Shown: positions 19,647-29,939, counted from the first letter of the stretch. The stretch: 64,000 bases of DNA from Shewanella salipaludis (GCF_012911865.1 NZ_JAAXYH010000007.1:62001-126000); one strand, 5' to 3'. Notes: a model not told the origin generated them from the sequence alone. Program-made: numbers and translations.

Positions 19647-20648
19647 CTAAGGGAGGCGGCGCGCCGAGTCCCGTATGAACAGGCTGGGGGTGAAGCGGTT
19701 GGTGACCTCGACATCTGCCTTGTTGTAGACATGCTTGAGCACCCACAGGGCCGCCATCTTGCCCATCTCATGGATAGGGTTGCTTATGGTATTGAGTTTG
19801 GGGGAGATGTATTGCGGGAAGGGGATGTTGTCATACCCCATGAACGACAGATCCTCAGGCACCCTCAGCCCCTGCTCCAGGCAGGTGGCAATGGCGCCCG
19901 AGGCCATTTGATCGTTGGCGCATACCACAGCGGTGAAAGGGCGCTGTAGGCTGAGCAGGTGGCGCATGCCATCGCTGCCGCTGGACTCCTTGAAGGTGCC
20001 TTCATAGAAGAGCTCGCTCTCGTAGGCGACCGCAAATTCGACCAGCGCCTTCTTGTGGCCACTCAGCCTTTGCCTGGCATCGAGCTTAAACAGGGGGCCC
20101 GAGATATAGGCTATGTGCCTGTGGCCGAGCGACAGCAGATGCCGGGTCGCCAGATAACCGCCGAGCTCATTGTCCAGGTAGACGCAACGCTCACGGATCT
20201 CGGCTATATATCTGTTGATGAAGACTATCGGCGTATGCTGTCGGCAGAGTGCGATCAGGTAATCGTCGGATACGGCTTCGACATCGAGGATCAGGGCGTC
20301 GCAACCGCGATCGAGCAGGAACTCCACCGCCTCCTTCTCCTGGGCTTCATTGCTGTGGCCGGCGGCGATGATCACATGCTTGCCGGCCGCACGCAGCGAG
20401 GCTTCGATCTCCGTCATCATGGGGCCGTAGAAGGGGCCATCGAGTTGTGACACCAGCACACCTACGCTGTTGGAGCAGTTCGATGCCAAAGATTGGGCTA
20501 TGGCATTGGGGCGATAGTCCAGTTGGGCCATCGCATCCAGTACCTTTTTCCGGGTTTTTTCACTGACGTTGGTGTTCTTGTTCATCACCCGCGACACAGT
20601 CGCGAGTGAGACACCTGCCAGGACTGAAACGTCATAAATGGTCGCCAT
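19647..20648 (-). CDS. LacI-family transcriptional regulator of the beta-glucoside locus
   Basis: A 333-residue LacI-family repressor. The N-terminal helix-turn-helix reads TIYDVSVLAGVSLATVSRVM with the hinge YRPNAIAQSLAS. The periplasmic-binding-protein-like effector domain follows (residues ~60-333, with VGVLVSQLDGPFYGPMM and GYDNIPFPQYISPKL). It should sense a sugar from beta-glucan breakdown and bind the palindromes at 19426-19445 and 23526-23541. It is downstream of the GPH symporter and GH1 genes on the same strand, so it is probably co-transcribed with its targets. It corresponds by context to the regulator named BglR in Shewanella regulon reconstructions; that equivalence is inference. 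Confidence 0.88.
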   Translation of the reverse strand: MATIYDVSVLAGVSLATVSRVMNKNTNVSEKTRKKVLDAMAQLDYRPNAIAQSLASNCSNSVGVLVSQLDGPFYGPMMTEIEASLRAAGKHVIIAAGHSNEAQEKEAVEFLLDRGCDALILDVEAVSDDYLIALCRQHTPIVFINRYIAEIRERCVYLDNELGGYLATRHLLSLGHRHIAYISGPLFKLDARQRLSGHKKALVEFAVAYESELFYEGTFKESSGSDGMRHLLSLQRPFTAVVCANDQMASGAIATCLEQGLRVPEDLSFMGYDNIPFPQYISPKLNTISNPIHEMGKMAALWVLKHVYNKADVEVTNRFTPSLFIRDSARRLP

Positions 20649-20703
20649 ATCGTCTCTAACTCTGGCCGTTCAAGAGTACAATGGCTCGAAGATTAGCACG
20701 TTT

Positions 20704-22032
20704 CTATTGAGCGACTCTATTTAATTCCATATTGATTTCATCGACTTTGCCATTGTTCAGCCTATACCAACGCATGACGATGGCGACCAGGATTGAACCT
20801 ATGGCAGGGTACAAGGTGAAAGAGATCAAGATGCCATGCAAGGTGGCCTGCGACTGGACCTGCTCGGCCTGATACCCATAGCCCGCCAGCAACCAGCCGG
20901 CGGCGGCGCCGCCGATGGCGACCCCAAGCTTGATGAAGAAGATCACCGAGGAGTAGAGCATGCCTGTGATACGCACCCCCGTCTTGTATTGACCATAATC
21001 GACCGCATCCGCCATCTTGGCCCAAAGCAAAGGCGTCGCCATGTTGAAGGTGAAGCCCCAGAGAATGTACAGGGCAAAGGCCAACACCACCTGATCTTTG
21101 GGGATAAAGTAGTGCAGCACGCACAGTGCCGCCGCCAGGAGCTGCAAGCCAATGTAAGCCTTGACCTTGCAGACGCGTTTGGCCAGTGGCTCGGCCAGAA
21201 TGCAGCCGAAGACGTTGCCCAGCATGCCCAGGGTGATAAACAGGGTGATCATCTCAGGCAGGCCAAGAAAGTATTTCACATAGTAGATCGCCAGACTGGT
21301 ACGCAGCACCATGCCGGACATCAGGCACACGGCCGCCACCGACAGTACCCGCCACTGATCGTTTTGTAACAGGAACTTGAAGTCCTGCCTGAAGCTGGAG
21401 TCTTGATCTGCCGGTGGATGCAGGCGTTCCCTGGTGCCCCAGAAACAGGTCAGGAACATGGCGACCCCCAGAATGCTCATGGCCAGTATGGTCAGCTGAT
21501 AGCCCTTGGCCTGGTCGCCTTCACCGAGAAACTCCACCAGTGGCAGGGTCAGGCCCGAGACCAGCAGCCCTCCGAGCATGGCGAACACGAAGCGATAGGA
21601 TTGCACCGACACCCGCTCCCTGGGATCGGCGGTGAGCACGCCACCCAAGGCACAGTAGGGGATGTTGATGGCGGTATAGACCATCATGAGTGCGGTATAA
21701 GTCACGAAGGCATATACCATTTTCCCCTGCTCAGACAGATCCGGGGTGGTGAAGGCCAGTACGCTGATCGCGCCGAAGGGCAGGGCGAACCACAGCAGAT
21801 AGGGGCGGAATTTCCCCCAGCGGGTGCGGGTCCTGTCTGCCAATGCCCCCATCAGGGGATCTGTGACGGCATCGATCAGCCGCACCGCCAGGAACATGGT
21901 GCCGACGAATGCCGGTGAGATGCCGAAGATATCTGTATAGAAAAACGTCAGGAACAGCATCACGGTTTGAAAAACAATGTTGCTGGCGGTATCACCCAGG
22001 CCATAGGCTATTTTTTCTCTTATGCTAATCAT
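20704..22032 (-). CDS. GPH-family sugar:cation symporter
   Basis: A 442-residue integral membrane protein with about twelve hydrophobic segments. The N-terminal KIAYGLGDTASNIVFQ and the RLIDAVTDPLMGALADRT loop are signatures of the glycoside-pentoside-hexuronide (melibiose carrier-like) family. It ends 55 bp before the LacI gene and starts 9 bp after the GH1 stop. With cytoplasmic GH1 next door, import of cellobiose or short beta-glucosides is the likely role. Confidence 0.87.
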   Translation of the reverse strand: MISIREKIAYGLGDTASNIVFQTVMLFLTFFYTDIFGISPAFVGTMFLAVRLIDAVTDPLMGALADRTRTRWGKFRPYLLWFALPFGAISVLAFTTPDLSEQGKMVYAFVTYTALMMVYTAINIPYCALGGVLTADPRERVSVQSYRFVFAMLGGLLVSGLTLPLVEFLGEGDQAKGYQLTILAMSILGVAMFLTCFWGTRERLHPPADQDSSFRQDFKFLLQNDQWRVLSVAAVCLMSGMVLRTSLAIYYVKYFLGLPEMITLFITLGMLGNVFGCILAEPLAKRVCKVKAYIGLQLLAAALCVLHYFIPKDQVVLAFALYILWGFTFNMATPLLWAKMADAVDYGQYKTGVRITGMLYSSVIFFIKLGVAIGGAAAGWLLAGYGYQAEQVQSQATLHGILISFTLYPAIGSILVAIVMRWYRLNNGKVDEINMELNRVAQ

Positions 22033-22041
22033 TTTTTTGCC

Positions 22042-23397
22042 TTATTTATTATTGTGATGGCTCGAGGCTCTTCGGCTGCAGATGAGGTCTCTGTAGGCCA
22101 GGCCACTGGCTTTTATGGTACGTGTCTGGCTTGGATAGTCGACATAGACTATGCCGAAGCGCTTGAGGTAACCTTCGGCCCACTCGAAATTATCCATCAG
22201 ACTCCAGGCGAAGTAACCCTTAACATTCACTCCTTGTTCAACGGCCGTGTGTACCGCATTCAGGTGGCTCTGGTAATAGGCCAGCCTGTCCGGATCGTCG
22301 ACCCTGCCATCGACACATTTATCGGCCATGGCTGCGCCATTTTCCGTGATGTAGATTGGCGGCAGCTCATAGGTGTCATTCAGCTTTATCAGCAATTCAC
22401 TGAAGGCCTGCGGATAGATCTCCCAGCCGATATCCGTCTTGGGAGCCGCGGATTGCGGCACTTGCTCGAAGCCCTGCTGCGGACAGTGGCGGTACACGGC
22501 CCGGGTGTAGAAGTTGACGCCGAGAAAATCCAGCGGCCGGGCTATGATGTCCATGTCACCGTCGAGGATCACGGGTCTATCCTGTGAGTCCAGGGTTTCC
22601 AGCAGCACCGGATAGGCGCCGTCCAGGATAGGCTTGATGTACCACTGATTGAAATAGTCATCGGCCACCTTCGCCGCCGTTATATCTGCGTCATCGGCAC
22701 TCTGGGGGTAACAGGGGGTGAAATTAAGCACTATGCCGTTGAGGCTGTGCGGGCTGTTGTTTTGCAACACCTGCATCGCCAGTCCGTGAGCCAGCAGCAG
22801 ATGGTGGGCGGCCTGGCGACCATAGGCTTTCTTCGCCAGCCCGGGCGCATGTATCCCAGTCTCGTAGCCAAGGTACGAGCTGCAGAAGGGCTCGTTGAGG
22901 GTGGCATAGGAATAGACCCTGTCGCCGAATAGGCGGCTGATTTTATCAGCGTAATCCCGGAACAGGTAAGGGGTCTCGCGGTTTAACCAGCCGCCCTTAT
23001 CTTCGATATGCTGCGGCAAGTCCCAGTGATACAGGGTCACGAAGGCCTTGATATTGCGGCGTTTCAACTCATCGAGCAAGTCGATATAGAATTGGGCGCC
23101 CTGGATATTGATGCTGCCGTCCCGGTGCAACACCCGTCCCCAAGAGACGGACAGCCGGTAGGCATCGACCCCCAGGGCCGCGATCAGTTCGACATCCTGC
23201 TGCCACCTGTCGATATGCTCGCAGGCGCTGTCGCCGTTGGAGCCGTCACGTATCTTGCCCGGAGTGGCACAGAAGGTATCCCAGATACAGGGGAGGCGGG
23301 AAGCCGCACTGCCTTCAATCTGGAAGGAAGCGGTGGCCACACCGTAGATGAAGTGTTCGCTCATGAGTCTGGAGTCTTGAGGTAGGGATATTTTCAT
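22042..23397 (-). CDS. GH1 beta-glucosidase
   Basis: A 451-residue family 1 glycoside hydrolase that cleaves cellobiose or laminaribiose-type glucosides in the cytoplasm (no signal peptide). It opens FIYGVATASFQIEGS. The acid/base glutamate is in YATLNEPF and the nucleophile in YITENGAA; the Trp-rich substrate site reads YFAWSLMDNFEWAEGY. The start is uncertain: the ATG at 23397 is used, a GTG at 23409 and an ATG at 23364 are alternatives, and none has a strong ribosome binding site. It is the first gene of a GH1-symporter-LacI operon under the operator at 23526-23541. Confidence 0.9.
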   Translation of the reverse strand: MKISLPQDSRLMSEHFIYGVATASFQIEGSAASRLPCIWDTFCATPGKIRDGSNGDSACEHIDRWQQDVELIAALGVDAYRLSVSWGRVLHRDGSINIQGAQFYIDLLDELKRRNIKAFVTLYHWDLPQHIEDKGGWLNRETPYLFRDYADKISRLFGDRVYSYATLNEPFCSSYLGYETGIHAPGLAKKAYGRQAAHHLLLAHGLAMQVLQNNSPHSLNGIVLNFTPCYPQSADDADITAAKVADDYFNQWYIKPILDGAYPVLLETLDSQDRPVILDGDMDIIARPLDFLGVNFYTRAVYRHCPQQGFEQVPQSAAPKTDIGWEIYPQAFSELLIKLNDTYELPPIYITENGAAMADKCVDGRVDDPDRLAYYQSHLNAVHTAVEQGVNVKGYFAWSLMDNFEWAEGYLKRFGIVYVDYPSQTRTIKASGLAYRDLICSRRASSHHNNK

Positions 23398-23525
23398 TAG
23401 TTCAGTCACTTAATTTCGGTTCGTTGATTCTTGCAGAGATCTCTGAGTCAGGAAGCGAGCAAGCGTCGCTCGATATTACTTCCTGTGCTCTAAAATCGTT
23501 GACTTTGGTTATTGATATGTTAAAA

Positions 23526-23541
23526 ATGAAAGCGCTTACAT
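23526..23541. promoter_or_regulatory. LacI-family operator between GH1 and the GluP-like transporter
   Basis: ATGAAAGC followed by GCTTACAT, a 16-bp palindrome with one mismatch and the same AAGCGCTT centre as the site at 19426. It lies in the divergent promoter region, about 130 bp from the GH1 start and 100 bp from the transporter start, and can control both directions. Confidence 0.85.
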
Positions 23542-23639
23542 CGAGGTTAGTGACTAAAGAGGTAAAGGTCAATAACCACAGGCGATAATTTATCCGTTGC
23601 CGATATCGCGGCCGACGGGGATCAGAATGGAGTGGAAAG

Positions 23640-24932
23640 ATGGCAGGAATATCGATTGACGCGGATGAGGCGCAGGCCGCCGGGGTGCATCAGCATGGCA
23701 ACTTCAGGTTTGCCTTGCTGGTGTTGACCTCGTTGTTCTTCATGTGGGGATTTATCACTTGTCTCAACGATATCCTGATCCCCTACCTGAAGAATATGTT
23801 CGAACTGAACTACGCCCAGGCCATGCTGGTGCAGTTCTGTTTCTTCGGTGCCTACTTCATAGTGTCGCTGCCGGCGGGCGCCCTGGTTGGCAAGATTGGT
23901 TACCAGAAGGGCATAGTCGCCGGGCTGGCGCTGGCCTGCTGTGGCTGCTTGCTGTTTTATCCTTCGGCGAGTTACGCCTCCTACTGGATGTTTCTGGCGG
24001 CCTTCTTCGTGCTGGCATCCGGGATCACCATATTGCAGGTGGCGGCCAATCCCTATGTCAGCGTATTGGGTCCGGCTCATACGGCATCGTCGCGCCTGAC
24101 CCTGACCCAGGCCTTCAATTCTTTCGGCACCACGGTCGCGCCCTTCTTCGGCAGCTGGTTGATCTTGTCGACGTCACCGCAGCTGAGCCAATCGGCATCA
24201 GATGCGACCTTGGATGCAGCTGCCCAGGCAGGCACAGTGCAGCTGCCCTATCTCATCCTGGCGGCGACGCTGGCCGTGCTGGCGCTGGTCTTCATCTCGC
24301 TGAAATTACCGCAGCTGGGCAAGAAAACCCTGGCCAACACCTCGACATGCGACAAGAACGGCGCCAGCGCCTGGCGTTATCCCCATCTGGTATTGGGCGC
24401 CATAGGCATCTTCGTTTATGTGGGTGCCGAGGTCGGCATCGGCAGTTTCCTGATCAATTTCCTCGTCCAACCCGAGATAGGCGGTTTCAGCCATGCCGAG
24501 GCGGCGCACTATATCGCCTACTACTTCGGCGGCGCCATGGTGGGGCGCTTCGTCGGTGCCGCCGTGATGCAGAAGATCAAGGCGGGCAAGGTGCTGGCCT
24601 TCAACGCCCTCTGCGCCTGTGCTCTGGTGACCCTGGCGCTGGCGAGTACAGGCACCCTGGCCATGTGGGCGCTGCTGCTGGTGGGCCTGTGCAACTCCAT
24701 CATGTTCCCGACCATCTTCAGCCTGGCATTGCAGGATCTCGAGCAACACACCAGCCAGGGCTCGGGCATCCTCTGCCTGGCGATAGTCGGCGGGGCGATA
24801 CTGCCACTGTTGCAGGGACTGCTGGCGGACAACTTGGGGATCCAGCTGGCGTTTCTGGTGCCACTGCTCTGTTACGGCTTCATCGCTTTCTACGGCGCCA
24901 TTGGCTGTGATGCCAAGCGGCCAAGCTTCTGA
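23640..24932 (+). CDS. FucP/GluP-type sugar transporter
   Basis: A 430-residue major-facilitator protein of the FucP/GluP branch with about twelve membrane segments. The first helix reads [20 protein letters not shown], and the fourth region has [14 protein letters not shown], both strong signatures of proton-driven glucose/galactose/fucose transporters. The ATG at 23640 follows GGAG. With GH3 and GH16 lipoproteins encoded next, uptake of released glucose is the probable job. Confidence 0.88.
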   Translation: MAGISIDADEAQAAGVHQHGNFRFALLVLTSLFFMWGFITCLNDILIPYLKNMFELNYAQAMLVQFCFFGAYFIVSLPAGALVGKIGYQKGIVAGLALACCGCLLFYPSASYASYWMFLAAFFVLASGITILQVAANPYVSVLGPAHTASSRLTLTQAFNSFGTTVAPFFGSWLILSTSPQLSQSASDATLDAAAQAGTVQLPYLILAATLAVLALVFISLKLPQLGKKTLANTSTCDKNGASAWRYPHLVLGAIGIFVYVGAEVGIGSFLINFLVQPEIGGFSHAEAAHYIAYYFGGAMVGRFVGAAVMQKIKAGKVLAFNALCACALVTLALASTGTLAMWALLLVGLCNSIMFPTIFSLALQDLEQHTSQGSGILCLAIVGGAILPLLQGLLADNLGIQLAFLVPLLCYGFIAFYGAIGCDAKRPSF

Positions 24933-25005
24933 ACCTGCTTCGAGCGGAATGCGGCGTCAGCGGGCGCCGCAGTCTGAGTTTTTTATTTTGCATAAGGCGA
25001 ACATC

Positions 25006-27675
25006 ATGAGTGTCATCGCAACGAGAAAAAACCTCTCTTCTGGCCTGAGTCTGCTGGCCATAGCTCTGGCGACTGTCCTGAGTGGTTGTCAGGAACAGGC
25101 GCCAATCAGCAGTGCCGACCTGGGTGAACAGACAGCAGCAGCGACTGCGCCAACTGCCGAGCACGGCAACAGTCTGGACGGCAAGACCACTGATATAGGT
25201 ATCTGGCCCAAGCTGGATATTCCCCACAGCAACGAGGCCGAGGTCGAGCGGCGCATCGGCGAGCTGCTGGCGAAAATGACTCTGGAGCAAAAAATTGCCC
25301 AGATGATCCAGCCGGAAATTCGCGACATCAGCGTCGAAGACATGCGCAGATATGGTTTCGGTTCCTACCTCAACGGTGGCGGAAGCTACCCCAACGATGA
25401 CAAGCATGCCACCCCGGCCGATTGGATTGCCCTGGCCGAGGCCATGTATCAGGCCTCGATGGACGATTCGCTCGATGGCATCAGCATCCCCACCATGTGG
25501 GGCACGGATGCGGTGCATGGTCACAACAATGTCATAGGCGCCACCCTGTTCCCGCACAACATAGGTCTGGGGGCGGCCCGGGATCCCGAGCTCATTCGCC
25601 AGATCGCCGCCATCACGGCCAAGGAAGTCATGGTCACCGGCATCGACTGGGTATTTGCCCCGACAGTCGCCGTGGTGCGTGACGATCGCTGGGGCCGGAC
25701 CTACGAAGGCTATTCAGAAGATCCCGTTATCGTGAAAGCTTATTCACACGCCATAGTCGAAGGTTTGCAGGGCAGCGGCGACACCGACTTCCTGTCGGAT
25801 CAGCATGTGCTCGCCACTGTGAAGCATTTCCTCGGCGACGGCGGCACCGAGGGCGGCGATGACCAGGGGGACAATCTGGCATCCGAGCAGGCGTTGTTCG
25901 ACATTCACGCCCAGGGCTATGTCGGCGGCCTGACTGCCGGCGCCCAGACTGTGATGGCGTCTTTCAACAGCTGGCATGGCATCAAAAACCACGGCAACCC
26001 CTATCTGCTGACCGAGGTGCTGAAAAACCGCATGGGTTTCGACGGCCTGGTGGTCGGCGACTGGAACGGCCACGGCCAGGTGGCAGGTTGCAGCAACGAG
26101 TCCTGTCCCCAGGCTGCCAACGCCGGCCTGGACGTGTTTATGGTGCCGACCCAGGCCTGGAAACCCTTGTATGACAATACCCTGGCTCAAGCCAAAGCCG
26201 GTGAGATAGGTATGGCGCGCATCGACGATGCCGTCAGCCGTATCCTGAGAGTGAAAATCCGCGCCGGTTTATTCGAAAAGCCAAGCCCGGCTAAACGACT
26301 CCTGTCGGGCAAGACAGAGCTGATAGGTCAGGCGAGCCATCGTGATGTCGCCCGCCAGGCGGTACGCGAGTCGCTGGTGCTGCTGAAAAACAATGACCAC
26401 CTGCTGCCGCTGTCGCCCAGGGCCAAGGTGTTGGTGGCGGGCGATGCGGCCGACAACATAGGCAAGCAGAGCGGTGGCTGGTCCATTACCTGGCAAGGCA
26501 CAGACAACAGCAACCAGGACTTTCCCGGTGCGACCTCCATCTATGCAGGCATTGCCCAGACCCTGAAAGCCGCCGGCGGCATGGCCATGCTGAGTCCACA
26601 AGGCAGCTTCGATGCGGCCGACAAGCCGGACGTGGCGATAGTGGTGTTCGGTGAGGAGCCCTATGCCGAAGGCAATGGCGATATCGATAACCTCGAATAT
26701 CAGCGCGGCAACAAACGCGACTTGGCGCTGTTACAGAAATTGAAGGCCCAGGGCATTCCCGTGGTGGCGGTATTTATCAGCGGCCGGCCGCTGTGGGTCA
26801 ACCCCGAACTCAACGCCTCGGACGCCTTCGTCGCCGCCTGGCTGCCCGGTACCGAAGGGGACGGCATAGCCCAGGTGCTGTTCGCCAAGGCCAATGGTGA
26901 GATCAATCACGACTTCGGTGGCAGGCTGTCCTTCTCCTGGCCGGCAACGCCACAACAGACCCGGGTGAATGTCAAAGATGCCGATTACCGGCCCTTGCTG
27001 CCCTATGGCTATGGCCTGAGTTATGGGCAACCGGATACACGGGTCGAAGCCGACGCTGCCTACGCCCTGGCGCTGACCGGCAACACCCTGTCGGAAGACA
27101 ACTTCAGCCGCCAGACCGAGTTGGCGCCGCGGCCTTTGTTCGAGCGGGCGGTCAAGTCTCCCTGGACGATGCTGATCGGCAACATCGAAGGTGAACGGAT
27201 ATCGACCCAGGCCATAGGCAGCAGCGTGCAACACAACGCAGTGCTGAGCATCAAGACCCAGGACAGGCGGGTGCAGGAGGATGCCCGCAGCGTCAGCTTC
27301 AACGGCAAGGGGCTGGGCTTTGTCAGCTTGCAGGGCAATTTCCCAGAGGATCTGCGGGCCTACACGGATGCCGGCGCGGCACTGACCTTCGGCATCAAGA
27401 CCGCCGCCAGGCTGGATGGCGCCGTCAATGTCGGCATGAGCTGTGAGGGTGACTGCCGTGCGGCTGTGGATATTGCCGCCGCCCTCAACGCCGCCCCCCT
27501 GGGCAGCTGGCAGGAGATCAGTATCGATCTGGGCTGCTACCAACGACAGGGGGTCAACTTCGGCAAGATCCTCTCACCCTTCGTACTGTCGACCGCCACG
27601 GTGGCCGACATCAGTTTCAGCGATGTGCTGCTGGTGCCCCATGGCGCGGCCGACGCGACGATTGCCTGCCGGTAA
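25006..27675 (+). CDS. GH3 exo-beta-glucosidase lipoprotein with C-terminal accessory domain
   Basis: An 889-residue family 3 hydrolase resembling the ExoP type of Pseudoalteromonas. Residues 1-30 are a lipoprotein signal with lipobox LSGC, so it is probably membrane-anchored outside the cytoplasm. The (alpha/beta)8 domain covers ~65-430; the nucleophile aspartate is in GFDGLVVGDWNGHG. The alpha/beta sandwich follows with its loop near NLEYQRGN. Residues ~715-889 form a beta-rich domain that resembles the C-terminal repeats of the adjacent GH16. The start at 25006 was preferred over an open frame from 24901, because it begins the signal and follows AAGG. It likely trims beta-1,3/1,4-glucan to glucose. 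Confidence 0.9.
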   Translation: MSVIATRKNLSSGLSLLAIALATVLSGCQEQAPISSADLGEQTAAATAPTAEHGNSLDGKTTDIGIWPKLDIPHSNEAEVERRIGELLAKMTLEQKIAQMIQPEIRDISVEDMRRYGFGSYLNGGGSYPNDDKHATPADWIALAEAMYQASMDDSLDGISIPTMWGTDAVHGHNNVIGATLFPHNIGLGAARDPELIRQIAAITAKEVMVTGIDWVFAPTVAVVRDDRWGRTYEGYSEDPVIVKAYSHAIVEGLQGSGDTDFLSDQHVLATVKHFLGDGGTEGGDDQGDNLASEQALFDIHAQGYVGGLTAGAQTVMASFNSWHGIKNHGNPYLLTEVLKNRMGFDGLVVGDWNGHGQVAGCSNESCPQAANAGLDVFMVPTQAWKPLYDNTLAQAKAGEIGMARIDDAVSRILRVKIRAGLFEKPSPAKRLLSGKTELIGQASHRDVARQAVRESLVLLKNNDHLLPLSPRAKVLVAGDAADNIGKQSGGWSITWQGTDNSNQDFPGATSIYAGIAQTLKAAGGMAMLSPQGSFDAADKPDVAIVVFGEEPYAEGNGDIDNLEYQRGNKRDLALLQKLKAQGIPVVAVFISGRPLWVNPELNASDAFVAAWLPGTEGDGIAQVLFAKANGEINHDFGGRLSFSWPATPQQTRVNVKDADYRPLLPYGYGLSYGQPDTRVEADAAYALALTGNTLSEDNFSRQTELAPRPLFERAVKSPWTMLIGNIEGERISTQAIGSSVQHNAVLSIKTQDRRVQEDARSVSFNGKGLGFVSLQGNFPEDLRAYTDAGAALTFGIKTAARLDGAVNVGMSCEGDCRAAVDIAAALNAAPLGSWQEISIDLGCYQRQGVNFGKILSPFVLSTATVADISFSDVLLVPHGAADATIACR

Positions 27676-27743
27676 CAGCGCACAGCTGACAGCCGGGCCG
27701 CCAGGAGTGGCCCGAATAACAACAACCTCGCAAGGAGAGCAAT

Positions 27744-29819
27744 ATGAGCAAGACAATTGGAATGCAGGGACTCGGCTGTATCGTCGCCTCGCTGTTGATG
27801 TGTGGCTGCAATCATGACACACAGGCTTCCCCCGCAGAGAAGCAGGTGGTGGCCGAGGTCCCCTCTGCGGCAGCGGCCGGCGGCTGGCATCTGGTCTGGC
27901 AAGATGAATTCGACACCCTGGATATGAGCAAGTGGAGTTTCGAAGTGAACTGCTACGGTGGCGGCAACAGCGAGCAGCAATGCTATACCGACCGCGTCGA
28001 CAATGCCTTCGTCGAGCAGGGGATGCTGAACATAGTGGCCAAGCGGGAAGACTTTCAGGGACCGGCCAAGCAAGAAAGCGATCCCGGCTATGATCCTGCC
28101 GATACCTCGGCCTCGATGCCTTACACCTCGGCGAGATTGCGATCTATGAATAAGGGGGATTGGAAATATGGCCGCTTCGAGATCCGGGCTAAATTGCCCA
28201 GGGGGCAGGGAAGCTGGCCGGCGATCTGGATGTTGCCCACGGACTATGTTTACGGTGGCTGGGCCGCATCCGGTGAAATTGACATAATGGAAGCCGTTAA
28301 CCTGGGCACGACCAGCGACAGGGCCGGTGCCGAGGCTGGCGAGCGGGAGAGCCGGATCCACGCCACCCTGCATTACGGCCGGGCCTGGCCACAGAACGTC
28401 TATTCCGGCCTGGCATATCGCCTGCCCAACGATGTCTCGCCGGCGGATGACTTCCATGTCTATGCCCTGGAATGGGAGAAAGACGAGATCCGCTGGTATG
28501 TGGATGGGGTTCACTATGCCACCCAACGCTCGTCTGGCTGGTACAGTCAGTACCTGGATACCGAAGGCAAGCTGGTCAATGGCATGGACGATGCACCCTA
28601 CAATCAGAAGTTCCACATGCTGCTTAATCTGGCCGTAGGTGGTAGCTGGCCCGGTAACGCGAATGATAAGGGGATAGATGAGTCTGTCTTTCCTCAGACC
28701 CTGAGCATCGATTATGTCAGGGCCTACGAATGCAGTGTTGCGCCATCGACCGGCCAGGGCTGCGCCACCATTGGTGATGACGCCATCTTGCAGGAAGGCA
28801 ATCAGCCGCCGGTTATTGCCCCGGGGGATGACAGCATAGGTGCCGGACCAATATTTGAACTTTTCGACGACGCCCTGGCCGCAGGCCTGCAACTCAACAG
28901 CTACAACCCGGATGGTGAGATAGCCGTCGCACAAGTTGCCGAATCCGGCCGGGGGGATGTCCTGAGCGTCAGCAAGACAGGGACCACGGGGAATATCTAC
29001 TTCGGATATGCGCCCAGGGTCGATTTGAGTCACTTTGCCGCCGCAGGCGAGCTGGTATTTGACCTCAATCTTTTGAGTGCGGCCCAGGGCACCGAGCTGC
29101 TGGTGAAGCTGGACAGTGGTTGGCCGAACGTCAGCGATTACTCAGTCACCTTGCCGGCCGTGGGCCAATGGACCGAGATCCGCATTCCCATCGCCACCAT
29201 ACTGGCGGGCGGCAATAGATTTTCTCCCGGTGCCGGTGCGAATATCGCCAGTATACTCAACCCCTTTGTGGTTGAGCCTCTGGGGCCTATGCAATTGAAA
29301 CTGGACAATATTCGCATCGAATATCATGCCGACAGCGCGACCGAGCTGGTGATCTACGATGACCAGGACAAGGCACCCTTTGCGCTGGCTGCCTATGCGG
29401 CCAGCGGCAATGTGGTTCTGGGTGAAGTCGATGTCGGCGGCGAGCATGGCAATGTCCGTAGCCTCAATTTCAACACCAACGAGGCCGTGGCCTATTTCCA
29501 GAGTGCAGAGGTCAACGACATAGGCAGTTTTGAGCGGTTGAATTTCGATCTCTATGTTGAGGCGGATCCCAGGGCGAGCCGGGATTTCGTTATCAAGATG
29601 GACTGCGTCTTTCCCTGTGGCAGTGGGGATTATCCTATCACTAGCCCGGAGATCGGCAGCTGGAGCCACTACTCCATTCCCCTGAGCGAGCTGGTCAGCC
29701 ATCCAGGTTCCACCCTGGACTTGTCCAGGGTGGATACCCCGTTGGTGGTGTTTCCTGCCTGGGGCAATCAGCAGGGGGTTGTGCTGCTGGTTGATAATGT
29801 CAGGCTGACCAAAAGCTAA
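27744..29819 (+). CDS. GH16 beta-glucanase (laminarinase-like) lipoprotein with two accessory domains
   Basis: A 691-residue lipoprotein (lipobox MCGC at about residue 20). The GH16 catalytic domain spans ~45-325 and carries the signature GEIDIMEAVN with both catalytic glutamates, preceded by FEIRAKLPRGQGSWPAIWML. This pattern is that of endo-beta-1,3(4)-glucanases. Two C-terminal beta-sandwich modules follow (~365-525 and ~535-691) with parallel motifs such as QWTEIRIP/SWSHYSIP and LKLDNIRI/LLVDNVRL, likely glucan-binding. It lies 68 bp after GH3, with AAGGAG before the ATG. It should make the oligosaccharides that the TonB receptor and GH3 use. Confidence 0.9.
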   Translation: MSKTIGMQGLGCIVASLLMCGCNHDTQASPAEKQVVAEVPSAAAAGGWHLVWQDEFDTLDMSKWSFEVNCYGGGNSEQQCYTDRVDNAFVEQGMLNIVAKREDFQGPAKQESDPGYDPADTSASMPYTSARLRSMNKGDWKYGRFEIRAKLPRGQGSWPAIWMLPTDYVYGGWAASGEIDIMEAVNLGTTSDRAGAEAGERESRIHATLHYGRAWPQNVYSGLAYRLPNDVSPADDFHVYALEWEKDEIRWYVDGVHYATQRSSGWYSQYLDTEGKLVNGMDDAPYNQKFHMLLNLAVGGSWPGNANDKGIDESVFPQTLSIDYVRAYECSVAPSTGQGCATIGDDAILQEGNQPPVIAPGDDSIGAGPIFELFDDALAAGLQLNSYNPDGEIAVAQVAESGRGDVLSVSKTGTTGNIYFGYAPRVDLSHFAAAGELVFDLNLLSAAQGTELLVKLDSGWPNVSDYSVTLPAVGQWTEIRIPIATILAGGNRFSPGAGANIASILNPFVVEPLGPMQLKLDNIRIEYHADSATELVIYDDQDKAPFALAAYAASGNVVLGEVDVGGEHGNVRSLNFNTNEAVAYFQSAEVNDIGSFERLNFDLYVEADPRASRDFVIKMDCVFPCGSGDYPITSPEIGSWSHYSIPLSELVSHPGSTLDLSRVDTPLVVFPAWGNQQGVVLLVDNVRLTKS

Positions 29820-29939
29820 AGCCGTCCCCCCGGCCGAGCGAACCTAGGTCGGATATACCGCAAGCCAATGCTATTTTTGCCTTGCCTCGAGCACCCGGCC
29901 AGCGGCCGGGATAATATTTTTCAGTAAAGGGGTGAACCA

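Noticed and set aside
27537..29033. A ~500-codon minus-strand open frame opposite the GH16 gene
   Set aside because: It is the shadow of a gene with catalytic motifs and a lipoprotein signal on +, and shows no family features itself.
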